Source: Parabacteroides gordonii MS-1 = DSM 23371
GTDB lineage: Bacteria; Bacteroidota; Bacteroidia; Bacteroidales; Tannerellaceae
Assembly (NCBI RefSeq): GCF_000969825.1
Contig: NZ_KQ033919.1
Coordinates: forward strand, 3,174,749 to 3,238,748
Direction: 5' to 3'
Length of the DNA: 64,000 bases
Below are positions 42,545-51,485 of the stretch, in pieces. Numbering within the stretch: the stretch's first letter is position 1; each line of letters opens with the position of its first letter. The notes under the pieces were generated by a model. The model made no database searches. It was not told the DNA's origin and saw nothing but the letters and a program-made list of their open reading frames with translations. A program made the position numbers and the translations under genes.

Positions 42545-45500
42545 TTAGAAATTCAGGCTGATGCCGGCAGAATAAGTCTTTATCAGTGGATAAGAACCTT
42601 TCTGTCCACGGCTTTCCGGGTCTGTCAGTTTTTCTTTCGCAAAGGTGAACGGGTTTTGCGCATTCAGATATAACCTGATGTTTGAAATACCTATTTTCTT
42701 CAACCCCAGCTGATCGAATGTATATCCTAGTTGGATGTATTTCACACGGCAATAACTTGCATTGAAATGCCAGAAATCGGATGTGTGATAGTTGCTGCCG
42801 TAAGTTGAATTCGGGGCCATTCTCGGATAGCGTGCACCTGTGTTTTCCGGAGTCCAGTAATCCGTTTGTACAGCCAATGGGGTTTGCCCGTCACCGGATA
42901 CATTCAAACCGAATGAATAAGGTTCGTTGTAGTAAGCATCTACACCGGTAACCCCTTGGAATAGTATTTCAAAATCCCATTTTTTATAGGTCAATGACAG
43001 ATTGGCAAAATAGTTCAGATCCGGTTGATCGTCTCCACGTATCACACGGTCGTCGGTCGTGATTTTGCCGTCCGGTGTACCGTCGGGGCCGGATACATCT
43101 CTATATTTTATATCTCCGGGCTGTTGTCCGTCAAAGATCGTGACTCCTTCTTTGGGTATCCATTTTCCGTCGGTATCTTTTGTGAAATCACTTTCCTGCA
43201 GTAGTCCATCTGTCGGATAGACATAATAACTGTTCAACGCATGTCCAACTTCATGGATACGGTTTCCGTTATCGTAAGGAGCTCCGAAAAGAGACTCTAT
43301 TTTATTTTTATTTTGTGATAAACCGGCATGAACATTGAATCCGAATGTCTTATATTGTTTGCCATAATTTACATCGAATTCCCATCCCCGGTTTCTTACT
43401 TCTCCTGAGTTCAGCGGTGCAGCGCTTATTCCTCCGATGAAAGAAATAGGTGGAATGATGATCATGTCTTTGGTCAGTTTGTCGTAATAGTCGAAAGTGA
43501 TGGTCCAGTCTCTAAACAGGCGGATGTCAGCTCCGATATTCAACATATTGACTGTTTCCCAGGTGATATCCGGGTTACCGAAAACTGTTTCGTTCCCGTT
43601 TCCTGCATCGATCAATGTCTGATATTTGTATAATCCGATATTCTCATTACCCAATAATCCGTATGAACCTCGTACCTTGAATTCGTTGATCTGATTTTTT
43701 AACGGCTTCATAAAACTCTCCTCGTGCAGGTTCCAACCGGCTGCTATGGAGGGGAATACTCCGAATTTATTTCCTTTGCCGAATCGGGAAGAACCGTCAC
43801 GGCGGATAGTTCCCTCCAGCAGATAGCGACGGTCGAATGTATAGTTCACTTTTGCAAAAATGGAAGTCATCGACCAGCGATCCCAGTCTCCCTGGTTGGT
43901 TAACTCCTGATTGTAACCTCCGATACCGAATAAGCGGTGTTTCTTTTTTTCCCAGGTATATTCAGCCGTTGCACCGATATAATAATAGCTGGACCTGTCT
44001 TTGGAGGCTGAATAAGAGGCTCCCCAGGTTTGAAGAAATGCTTCGGAGTTATAATCGAAGAAGTTATAGGCTTTGCGCTCATCCCGTTGTGCACTACTAC
44101 TGATGCGATACGAATATTGTCCTCTAAGGATCAACTTCGGGATCACCTCCCAGCGAGGGGCTATATTGATACTGATATTGTCTTCCAGGTTCGTACGAAT
44201 ACCTCCCCGGTCGAGAATGGCGGCAGGATTACGTTGTTCGGGGCGGTTCCCGTAATACACGATATCGTTACCTTCTTTCATCGGATAGCGGATCACGGTA
44301 TTAGGTGGCGTAGAATAGATATAAGTGAAAATGTCACCGCCATTATCGAATAAAGGTTTTTCCCTGTTTGTCCGGTATGAGTTGAAGTCCATGTTTACAG
44401 ACAGGTTATCTAATAGACTGACGGAAGTATTGGCCCGGATATTCAGACGGTCTGAATTTGTGTTTTCTACCAGACCGTCATTTTTCAGATAGTTGGCTGT
44501 TAATGCAAAACGGGCCAGATTACCACCACCGGATACGGATACAGAATGGCTTTGAACAGAACCGTTTTTAAACAGGAAGTCAGTCCAGTCCGTATTAGGA
44601 TAGTTTACAGGGTCGGAACCATCTCTGGTCTTGTTGATTGCTTCCTGTGAATAAACCGGGTTTCCTCCGATGTTTATATTCGCAGCGTTTACCATTTCCA
44701 TATATCCGGCACCGTCAATGAACTCCGGTAGATATGTCGCCTTTTGAATACCATAATATCCGTTGTAAGAAACGTTTACTTTACCGGGTGTTCCTCGTTT
44801 GGTTTTTACAACGATAACACCGTTTGCCGCACGTGCTCCATAAATAGCTGCTGCTGCGGCATCCTTCAGTACGGTTACGCTTTCAATCGTATTTGGATCG
44901 AGGTTATTCATATCCATTGGAACACCGTCTACCAAGACCAACGGGTCATTATTGGTTTGTAAGGACGAAACACCTCTGATCTTGATGGTTGCAGCATCTG
45001 CACCCGGCAAACCGGAACCCTGTGATACGGAAAGGCCTGTGATCCCTCCCTGTAAAGCCTGCGACATAGAAGTCACCGGTTTGCTGATCAGGTTTGAGGA
45101 TACATTCAGTGAGGAAATAGAAGATATCGAGTTCAGTTTCTTTTCTTCCGAGAAACCGGTAACGATAACTTCATCCAATGATTCGATGTCTTCCGTCAGA
45201 GACACACTTAAGTTACTGATTGCACGGGAGACTACATACTCGTAATTCTTGAAACCAAGGTATGAGAAGACAATAATATCTCCCTTTTTAGCTTTGAGAG
45301 AGAAATATCCACCCATGTCTGAGATCGTACCCAACTGAGTCCCTTTGATAGAGATGTTTACGCCAGGCAGGGGGAGTGGGGGTTCGCTTTGTTCGAGCGT
45401 CTGTCCTTGAATCGTCCATGAACGCTCGTCATTTACGCTGGGTACCGCCGGGGTATTCTTATTTGCGGATCTCCTGGCAATGGCAATGTAATCGTCAATC

Positions 45501-45832
45501 TGTCTGAATGTATATTCATTACCCAAAACGGCTTTTAGAGCCTCTTCTATATTGGATGTTTTCAGGTTGACAGAAACTTTTTTATTTGAAGCCAACTCTT
45601 CATTACTATAGGCTAACTTGATTCCGGACTGCTTCGATATAGCATCGAGTATTTGCTCCATCCGGGCATTCTGAAACGATAGACTTAAGGTGTAGTTTTG
45701 TTCAAATATAGATTCGTAAGCAAACACATCTAACGAAATAGTTGATAATGAACAAATAAGTGAAATTAAAAATAAGAATCGTTTTAAGACTTTTTGTGTC
45801 TTACAAAAGCCTTCCGATATTCTTTTTTCCAT
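42545..45832 (-). CDS. SusC-type TonB-dependent receptor with STN domain
   Basis: Outer-membrane importer that can also signal. A signal region (LKRFLFLISLICSLSTISLDVFA) is followed by an STN domain at about 50-115 (SFQNARMEQILDAISKQSGIKLAYSNEEL, ALKAVLGNEYTFRQIDDYIAIARR). The regulatory-like domain begins IQGQTLEQSEPPLPLPGVNISIKGT. The TonB-box region is LDEVIVTGFSEEKKLNSISSI. The plug has ALQGGITGLSVSQGSGLPGADAATIKIRGVSSLQ and AAIYGARAANGVIVVKTKRG. The barrel closes in ISLNF. The 1095-aa length fits an STN-type SusC. It lies directly downstream of fecR, so binding of its ligand should release the ECF sigma factor encoded at 47165. Confidence 0.95.
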   Translation of the reverse strand: MEKRISEGFCKTQKVLKRFLFLISLICSLSTISLDVFAYESIFEQNYTLSLSFQNARMEQILDAISKQSGIKLAYSNEELASNKKVSVNLKTSNIEEALKAVLGNEYTFRQIDDYIAIARRSANKNTPAVPSVNDERSWTIQGQTLEQSEPPLPLPGVNISIKGTQLGTISDMGGYFSLKAKKGDIIVFSYLGFKNYEYVVSRAISNLSVSLTEDIESLDEVIVTGFSEEKKLNSISSISSLNVSSNLISKPVTSMSQALQGGITGLSVSQGSGLPGADAATIKIRGVSSLQTNNDPLVLVDGVPMDMNNLDPNTIESVTVLKDAAAAAIYGARAANGVIVVKTKRGTPGKVNVSYNGYYGIQKATYLPEFIDGAGYMEMVNAANINIGGNPVYSQEAINKTRDGSDPVNYPNTDWTDFLFKNGSVQSHSVSVSGGGNLARFALTANYLKNDGLVENTNSDRLNIRANTSVSLLDNLSVNMDFNSYRTNREKPLFDNGGDIFTYIYSTPPNTVIRYPMKEGNDIVYYGNRPEQRNPAAILDRGGIRTNLEDNISINIAPRWEVIPKLILRGQYSYRISSSAQRDERKAYNFFDYNSEAFLQTWGASYSASKDRSSYYYIGATAEYTWEKKKHRLFGIGGYNQELTNQGDWDRWSMTSIFAKVNYTFDRRYLLEGTIRRDGSSRFGKGNKFGVFPSIAAGWNLHEESFMKPLKNQINEFKVRGSYGLLGNENIGLYKYQTLIDAGNGNETVFGNPDITWETVNMLNIGADIRLFRDWTITFDYYDKLTKDMIIIPPISFIGGISAAPLNSGEVRNRGWEFDVNYGKQYKTFGFNVHAGLSQNKNKIESLFGAPYDNGNRIHEVGHALNSYYVYPTDGLLQESDFTKDTDGKWIPKEGVTIFDGQQPGDIKYRDVSGPDGTPDGKITTDDRVIRGDDQPDLNYFANLSLTYKKWDFEILFQGVTGVDAYYNEPYSFGLNVSGDGQTPLAVQTDYWTPENTGARYPRMAPNSTYGSNYHTSDFWHFNASYCRVKYIQLGYTFDQLGLKKIGISNIRLYLNAQNPFTFAKEKLTDPESRGQKGSYPLIKTYSAGISLNF

Positions 45833-45886
45833 AAATTTGTAATTTACAGGTTAAACAAATGATTTTAATTTTTTGATCTGTGTAGG

Positions 45887-45909
45887 GGTAGTATCTGATC
45901 CATACTACC
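45887..45909. promoter_or_regulatory. Inverted repeat between fecR and susC
   Basis: GGTAGTAT and ATACTACC form a perfect 8-bp inverted repeat around CTGATCC in the 106-bp gap between fecR and the STN-type susC. No T-tract follows on the minus strand, so it is more likely a promoter/operator element or attenuating mRNA hairpin than a simple terminator. It would sit about 55-78 bp before the susC start. Confidence 0.5.
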
Positions 45910-45938
45910 TCTTCTGTTTTTCCATTGTGTGATTTACG

Positions 45939-47111
45939 TCATTCTTCCCTCCTTTGCTTTTTGATGTTAATACTATTTCCTGCTTTCTCTAATTTTACAT
46001 CAGAAGTGAAACTAATCACTTCCAGTATTTGGTCTAATGTCGATTGACGGTCTATTGTGATTGAGAAACGTTTACTTTTCAGCTCTTCCTCCATATAATT
46101 CGGATAGATATCATGCCAACGTTGTAATTTGTCGATGATCTCTTCCAGCGTTGCATCTTTGAAAATGTATTTGCCGTTTATCCATGAAGTATAAAGTTCC
46201 GTATTCACCGTCTGAATATTTGTCAGGTGATTTTTCTTATTATAGGTGAATTGTTCGGAGGGCGTGATTATCTGTTTTTCCCCCTGTTCCGTATGTATGG
46301 AGACAGAGCCTTCTACAAGAGTTGTACTGATCGTATTCTCTTTTCCGTAGCAAGAGACATTGAAAGATGTTCCTAATACAATGATTTCTATACCTTTGGT
46401 TTTTACGAAAAAGGGTTTCTCCGGATTGGGAGCAACTTCAAAAAAGGCTTCTCCGATAAGTGTTACTTCACGTTTGTCTCCGATGAACTGCTCCGGATAA
46501 ATGAGCTCTGATTCAGAGTTCAGCCAGATACGGCTTCCGTCTTCAAGATGTAGCCGGTAAGTCCTTCCCTTGGGGATGACCAGGTGGTTGTTTAAAACCG
46601 TTTTTTTAGTAACCTCCTTTTTAGCTTCATAAACGAGTTTGTTGTCCTTGTCATTCTTGATGACAACCTGTTCTTGTTTGATGGAAAAGGATTCTTCACT
46701 CAATGCAATTTTCTCTCCGTTCTCTAAAAGTAGCGTAGGTTCTACAAACTCTTTTATATCAATTTGTTCCATCTGGCTGAGAGTATCGGAAGGAACTTCT
46801 TCGTTAAATAGGATTATGCCGAGAGATACAATGATCGCAACCATTGCTGCATAACGTGTCCATACAGGGAATTTAAATATTTTCTTTTTGTCGATCGTTT
46901 GATTTCGTACTATTTGCCAGGCCTGTTCTGTATCGACTCGTGTTTCTTTGGGAAGGCGTAATGAGATCTGATACAATCGTTTTATTCTGTTATACTCCTT
47001 CCTGTTTTCTTCTGATTTTTTTATCCATTGCGAGAAGAGAATGTGTTCTTCATTTGTGGCTTCGTCGGCCAGAACGGAAAGGATGATTTGATATATTGTT
47101 TCAGACTTCAT
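45939..47111 (-). CDS. FecR-family anti-sigma factor
   Basis: Inner-membrane anti-sigma factor of 390 aa. The cytoplasmic N-terminal part (about 1-82) holds the sigma-binding region. One membrane helix lies at about 84-102 (WTRYAAMVAIIVSLGIILF). The periplasmic FecR domain includes LVIPKGRTYRLHLEDGSRIWLNSESELIYPEQFIGDKREVTLIGEAFFEVAPNPEKPFFVKT and EIIVLGTSFNVSCYG. The C-terminal domain (YIFKDATLEEIIDKLQRWHDIYP) should meet the STN domain of the receptor. It lies 53 bp after the ECF sigma gene and 106 bp before susC, the canonical order for a glycan-responsive trans-envelope switch. Confidence 0.95.
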   Translation of the reverse strand: MKSETIYQIILSVLADEATNEEHILFSQWIKKSEENRKEYNRIKRLYQISLRLPKETRVDTEQAWQIVRNQTIDKKKIFKFPVWTRYAAMVAIIVSLGIILFNEEVPSDTLSQMEQIDIKEFVEPTLLLENGEKIALSEESFSIKQEQVVIKNDKDNKLVYEAKKEVTKKTVLNNHLVIPKGRTYRLHLEDGSRIWLNSESELIYPEQFIGDKREVTLIGEAFFEVAPNPEKPFFVKTKGIEIIVLGTSFNVSCYGKENTISTTLVEGSVSIHTEQGEKQIITPSEQFTYNKKNHLTNIQTVNTELYTSWINGKYIFKDATLEEIIDKLQRWHDIYPNYMEEELKSKRFSITIDRQSTLDQILEVISFTSDVKLEKAGNSINIKKQRREE

Positions 47112-47164
47112 TTTTCTTCTTTTTTATTATTGACAATCGGAGAAGACAAAATGGGTAGGTCGTT

Positions 47165-47686
47165 TCAGAAAAAAAACAGGAAAAATAAAAAGGTGAGATG
47201 CTTCAACTCTTCGCGCATGATGCGGAAAGCTTCTCCCAGGTGATATTTTACAGTGTTTACGGAGATATTGGATACCTCGGCTATTTCTTTATACTTTAAT
47301 TCAGTAACGCATTTCAAGAGGAATACATTACGACATTTTTCAGGAAGCTTCTGCAAAGCCTGTTGCACTTCTTTCTGGTATATGAAATCTTCCTCTTCAT
47401 TCAACTGATCTTTCCATTCTTCTGCAAGGAAGGTGATGAAGTCCTCCTTGATCATCTCTGATTTGTAGTAGTTTATGCAGCTGTTTTTTATGGCACGATA
47501 CGCGTAGGGGAGGAAAGTCTCCCGTGTAACGGACAGGTGCTCTTTTTCCCAGACAGAAATGAAAAATACCTGTACAATATCTTCTCTGGTTTGGCTGTCT
47601 GCAATAAATTGGCCGGCATAATTACATAGGTGAGAATAATATTCCCGGAATAATTTTTCAAATATTGGTCCATCTGCTATTCGCAT
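47165..47686 (-). CDS. ECF-type RNA polymerase sigma factor (FecI-like)
   Basis: ECF sigma factor of 173 aa. Region 2 is FEKLFREYYSHLCNYAGQFIADSQTREDIVQVFFISVWEK. Region 4 is LQKLPEKCRNVFLLKCVTELKYKEIAEVSNISVNTVKYHLGEAFRIMRE. It is first in a sigma-fecR-susC-susD unit. Upstream, 47829-48044 is bounded by inverted AGTTC-N5-GAACT repeats and contains promoter-like elements. Expression of this sigma factor, and so of the whole locus, may therefore depend on which way that segment faces. I see no strong fixed promoter between the segment and the gene. Confidence 0.94.
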   Translation of the reverse strand: MRIADGPIFEKLFREYYSHLCNYAGQFIADSQTREDIVQVFFISVWEKEHLSVTRETFLPYAYRAIKNSCINYYKSEMIKEDFITFLAEEWKDQLNEEEDFIYQKEVQQALQKLPEKCRNVFLLKCVTELKYKEIAEVSNISVNTVKYHLGEAFRIMREELKHLTFLFFLFFF

Positions 47687-47828
47687 AAGTAGTTTTTGTT
47701 ATCTGATAAAGAGTGTAACAATTTGTAAGTCTCTGCTATTTCTCATCACATTGCCGCTTTGAATCTCTGTTGAATTTCCCTGTTCCTATTGCATTCCAGA
47801 TGCCTGCTTTTTGCGTATTATGTATATG

Positions 47829-48044
47829 AGTTCTGTAAGAACTAACGTGGTAGTATAAATGTAATTTATTGATATACAGTGGTGTGCCTAGAATTGATAT
47901 TATCTCCTTATTCTGTGAAAACTGATAGTTTATATGGTTGTTAACAAAAGAGCTTTGTATTGTCGGATTATTCTTCAATATTTAACCTATTATTTCAAAA
48001 ATAGACTATATTTGCATCCGTAAGTATGTAGTTCTTACAGAACT
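47829..48044. promoter_or_regulatory. Candidate invertible promoter (inverton) with AGTTC-N5-GAACT inverted repeats
   Basis: AGTTCTGTAAGAACT at 47829-47843 is the exact reverse complement of AGTTCTTACAGAACT at 48030-48044. Both fit the AGTTC-N5-GAACT form that I recall from B. fragilis phase-variable SusC/SusD promoters. The segment, 216 bp with both repeats, lies in the 583-bp gap between the ECF sigma gene (-) and the transaldolase-like gene (+). Inside are TATATTTG at 48007-48014 (+) and an overlapping opposite TATTTTTG at 47996-48003 (-), so the present orientation is uncertain. The + element is followed by CA, as in typical promoters. No invertase gene is in the window. Confidence 0.72.
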
Positions 48045-48112
48045 AATGCAATTTGTACCGGAAAGTATGTGTTTTTAATCTTGATCAAATGATTGATAAT
48101 CTGTCCTTATTT

Positions 48113-48120
48113 TATGTTTG
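48113..48120 (+). promoter_or_regulatory. -7 element outside the inverton, for the transaldolase-like gene
   Basis: TATGTTTG matches TAnnTTTG, with TTGATAA about 20 bp upstream as a weak -33. It lies 150 bp before the start codon and outside the inverted repeats, so this gene could stay expressed whichever way the invertible segment faces. Confidence 0.45.
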
Positions 48121-48269
48121 TATCTTAATTTGTTCTTTCTCTATTTGCTTTCTCTAACTGTCAGTTTTTCTATTAATATTTTTCAACATTCTAAATACAT
48201 CACTCTAAAATAAACTATACGATAGTAAATGTGTTCTTTAAATAGAAACATTTATAAACACATAAAGCA

Positions 48270-48929
48270 ATGAAGTTTTTTATCGACACGGCGAACCTGG
48301 ATCAGATTCGGGAAGCAAACGATTTGGGCGTATTGGATGGCGTTACTACCAACCCGTCGTTAATGGCCAAAGAAGGGATTAAAGGAGTAGAGAATCAGCG
48401 TGCACATTATCTGAAGATTTGTGAGATCGTAGACGGTGATGTCAGTGCAGAGGTAATTGCAACCGATTATGAAGGAATGATAAAGGAAGGCAAGGAGCTT
48501 GCAGCCCTGAACCCGCATATCGTGGTGAAAATTCCTTGCATTGAAGCCGGTATCAAAGCAATCAAACATTTTAGTGATGAAGGGATCCGTACCAATTGTA
48601 CGCTGGTATTCTCCCGTGGGCAGGCTCTTTTAGCGGCAAAAGCCGGTGCTACTTATGTATCTCCCTTCGTTGGACGTCTGGATGATATTTCCAGTGACGG
48701 TATTGGACTGGTGAAAGGTATTGTCGATATGTTTTCTTATTATGCCTACGAAACACAGGTGCTTGCCGCCTCGATCCGCAGTACACAACATATTATCCAG
48801 TGTATTGAAGCGGGTGCAGATGTGGCAACTTGCCCCTTGTCAGCTATCAAAGGTCTGTTGAAACACCCGCTTACCGATAGTGGTTTGGCTACGTTCCTGG
48901 CAGATTATAAAAAAGTCAATAATGGTTGA
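48270..48929 (+). CDS. Transaldolase / fructose-6-phosphate aldolase family enzyme
   Basis: Class I aldolase of the small transaldolase (TalC/FSA-like) group, 219 aa, cytoplasmic. It opens with [31 protein letters not shown], holding Asp6 and the TTNPS motif. The Schiff-base lysine is Lys87 in [40 protein letters not shown] and [34 protein letters not shown] are the remaining family blocks. Whether it is a true transaldolase or a fructose-6-phosphate aldolase cannot be settled by motif alone; the length fits both. It is a single gene following the inverton, and a palindrome array separates it from the convergent permease genes. Confidence 0.93.
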   Translation: MKFFIDTANLDQIREANDLGVLDGVTTNPSLMAKEGIKGVENQRAHYLKICEIVDGDVSAEVIATDYEGMIKEGKELAALNPHIVVKIPCIEAGIKAIKHFSDEGIRTNCTLVFSRGQALLAAKAGATYVSPFVGRLDDISSDGIGLVKGIVDMFSYYAYETQVLAASIRSTQHIIQCIEAGADVATCPLSAIKGLLKHPLTDSGLATFLADYKKVNNG

Positions 48930-48967
48930 CCTTCAGCGTATTGCAGTTTCCTAATTTTTTTTAATAA

Positions 48968-49071
48968 GGGAACTGTAATTTCCTCTGCAGGAAACTGGAG
49001 TTTCTTCTGGTGGGAACTGGCGTTTCCTATGGAAGAAACTGGAGTTTCCTGCGAAAGAAACTGTGAGGAAA
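48968..49071. repeat. Phased palindrome array 4 (22-bp period, GGAAACTGGAGTTTCC units)
   Basis: Five 16-bp units start at 48968, 48990, 49012, 49034 and 49056, an exact 22-bp period, each an imperfect palindrome like GGAAACTGGAGTTTCC with 6-bp variable spacers. The array fills the convergent gap between the transaldolase-like gene and the first permease gene and ends 2 bp before the latter's stop codon. No separate terminator is visible there. Confidence 0.9.
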
Positions 49072-49072
49072 T

Positions 49073-51472
49073 CTATTCGCTTTTTAAAACGTTAACGGGA
49101 TTACCCGAAGCTGCGTTGTAAGTATGCCAACTGACGGTCAGTAATGTAATAAACAGTACGGTGATTCCGCCAAGAAGGAAGTGGAAAACAGACATATCGG
49201 TGTGATACGGAAATTGTTCCAGCCACCGGTTGAGGAACAGCCAGGCGATAGGGATGGCAATAACGAAGGCTATTCCTATCCAGCCTATAAATTGTTTATT
49301 CAGCAATAACATGATCCCTAATGTACTGGCTCCGTTCACTTTCCGGATGCCTATTTCTTTCGTGCGTTGTTCCGTAGCGTATAATGCCATACCGAACAGG
49401 CCGAAACAAGTCAGGAAGATACTGATCAGCGAGTACATGATCATTAATTCTGCCAGTTCGCTTGTTCTCCTGTTGCGTTGCATGAATTCTTTATAAACAT
49501 CCTGAAAAGTGAAATATTTACCGGGATTCATCTTTTCCCATACTTCTTTAATGGTAGCGATTGTTTGCTGACGTTCTCTGTCTACTTTGATTTCTGCAAA
49601 AGCATATCGCTTATCATCATCCTGGCCGATGTAAATGATACTGGGGAAAACATCTTCTTCGAGTGAATTGGCAAACATATTTTCGACAATACCTGCAACG
49701 ACCACTTTAGGGTGGTTACTGTCCTTTTCATATTCTTTTGAATCTTTGTCGTATTTACTCAGTAGCTGGCCGACCGGATTTTCTCCCGGCGGAATCAGTA
49801 GGTCTGCATATTTCCGGGTGATATAGGCCGGACTTTGGAATTGTCCGAGCGCCTTATCCGGCTCAACTCCCTGTATGATGTCGATTTTTAATGTTCTCAG
49901 GAAATCACGTCCTCCCATGTATTGCGCTTTCATATAATGGCTTTCACTTCCATTCTGGTTTTTTATATCTACGGGAGTTATTCCCATGTTTAGTAAAGGA
50001 CCACCTGTAAGTGTTACATTTTCTACGCCGGGTATTTTTCTTATTTCGCGTGCAAAAGCCGGTAAGTAGGAATTGTCTGCTCCCCAATTGCCCACCTCGA
50101 TTAATCCGTGATATCCTTCCGCTTTGTTTTGTATAAAATGAAGTTGGTTGTTAACTGTAAGTGTTGCGATGATCAGCCCGATAGAGACTGTATATTGGGC
50201 AATCGAAAGAGCCGTTACGATCCTTCTTTTCTTGTTTCCGGTGAAAAACTCGCGGTAGCCGGAGGCCGATAGTTTGGATATTTTCCGGCTGATATAAACG
50301 GAAGGAATGATCGATAACAGGAGTATGAACAGTGTGATAACCGGTAATGCCTGTCTGTTAAAGAAAAAAGAAGTCTCTATCTTTCCGGAAGTGATCGAAT
50401 TGAATATCGGGATCAGATCATGTGTTATCAGCAAAGATAACAGGAAGGCTACCATGACGGTCAGGAATGTATCGATAAATAGCTGGCGGTTGATATCGTT
50501 TTTTGTTGCTCCCATCAGTTTTTCCGTATGGATCATCCGCACTTGTTGCAACAGGCGGGAGAAGTTGAGATTGATATAATTGAAACAGGCAATTAGCAGG
50601 ATAAGAATGGCGGAGATCAGTCCGACATAAAGCAATGTCTTCTGTCGGCTGGTCATGAAGAAATAACTTTCCTGTGTGTATTTTTTGAAATAACTTTCTT
50701 GTAAAGTGTACAGGCTATATTTCCCATTAGGTACAAAGGTTTGTATGCCGTCTTTATGGATTTTTTCGGCAAACTTTTTGGTGTCGATCGGGCGATTAGT
50801 CATAAACAGACATACTCCTCCGGGGAGTGGCCCGTCATTTCCGATTACGGCATCGAAGTCGATATAAGATTGTTCACGCGATTTCAGGACAGCTGCAATC
50901 TGATAGGTCGTTTCATTATTTCCCTCTTCGTTTTCCTGTATGCGTGTCATTGCATAGTTTTCACCTGTTATGATCGTTTGACCGATCGGATTTTCTTTGC
51001 CGAAATACTTTCGGGCGCATTTCTCCGATAAGGCGATCTTGTTCGGTTGTGTCAACACCTCGTTCAAATCTCCATATAATACCTTATAAGGGAAGAAATG
51101 GGGAAACGAGGCTTCTGCTATCATGATTATGATGGGGTTGAAACGGGTATTGTTTACTTTTATGTAATCCATTCCGATATTATTGAGGCAGACATGATCT
51201 ATGATTTCCGGATATTTTTCTTTGATCTCGTTCGCAATACCACCGGCAGTGAAACAAACCCGTTCACCTGGTTGGATCGGCGAATCCTGATCCATCATAT
51301 AAATGGTCTCCCGGTTCGGGTTATCCGCTTCCAGGTTGTATTCATGGATGACAAATACGGCCAGCAGATTAGTACAGGCAATGCCGATCGCTAGGCTGAC
51401 AATCGAGATGACTGAAAATGTTTTGTTCCGCCACCAACTGCGAAAGACGAGTTTGAATGCTACTGTTTTCAT
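49073..51472 (-). CDS. FtsX/MacB-type ABC transporter permease, tandem copy A
   Basis: Permease of 799 aa with the MacB-like layout. An N-terminal membrane helix (NKTFSVISIVSLAIGIACTNLLAVFVI) is followed by a periplasmic MacB_PCD domain (about 50-280). Then come FtsX helices near 290-430 (LLYVGLISAILILLIACFNYINL, FLTVMVAFLLSLLITHDLIPI), a second periplasmic region and a C-terminal FtsX unit (ELMIMYSLISIFLTCFGLFGMALYATEQRTKEIGIRKVNGAS). I start it at the ATG at 51472 rather than the GTG 21 bp upstream. It is a close paralogue of the gene 13 bp upstream. No ATPase gene is adjacent; the MacB/LolD-type ATPase at 61985 is the nearest candidate. Confidence 0.92.
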   Translation of the reverse strand: MKTVAFKLVFRSWWRNKTFSVISIVSLAIGIACTNLLAVFVIHEYNLEADNPNRETIYMMDQDSPIQPGERVCFTAGGIANEIKEKYPEIIDHVCLNNIGMDYIKVNNTRFNPIIIMIAEASFPHFFPYKVLYGDLNEVLTQPNKIALSEKCARKYFGKENPIGQTIITGENYAMTRIQENEEGNNETTYQIAAVLKSREQSYIDFDAVIGNDGPLPGGVCLFMTNRPIDTKKFAEKIHKDGIQTFVPNGKYSLYTLQESYFKKYTQESYFFMTSRQKTLLYVGLISAILILLIACFNYINLNFSRLLQQVRMIHTEKLMGATKNDINRQLFIDTFLTVMVAFLLSLLITHDLIPIFNSITSGKIETSFFFNRQALPVITLFILLLSIIPSVYISRKISKLSASGYREFFTGNKKRRIVTALSIAQYTVSIGLIIATLTVNNQLHFIQNKAEGYHGLIEVGNWGADNSYLPAFAREIRKIPGVENVTLTGGPLLNMGITPVDIKNQNGSESHYMKAQYMGGRDFLRTLKIDIIQGVEPDKALGQFQSPAYITRKYADLLIPPGENPVGQLLSKYDKDSKEYEKDSNHPKVVVAGIVENMFANSLEEDVFPSIIYIGQDDDKRYAFAEIKVDRERQQTIATIKEVWEKMNPGKYFTFQDVYKEFMQRNRRTSELAELMIMYSLISIFLTCFGLFGMALYATEQRTKEIGIRKVNGASTLGIMLLLNKQFIGWIGIAFVIAIPIAWLFLNRWLEQFPYHTDMSVFHFLLGGITVLFITLLTVSWHTYNAASGNPVNVLKSE

Positions 51473-51485
51473 ATTTGTAACCGGT

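Noticed and set aside
47736-47978. Short minus-strand open frame upstream of the ECF sigma gene
   Set aside because: It crosses an arm of the candidate inverton and the promoter-like segment, shows no family signature and is AT-rich non-coding in character.
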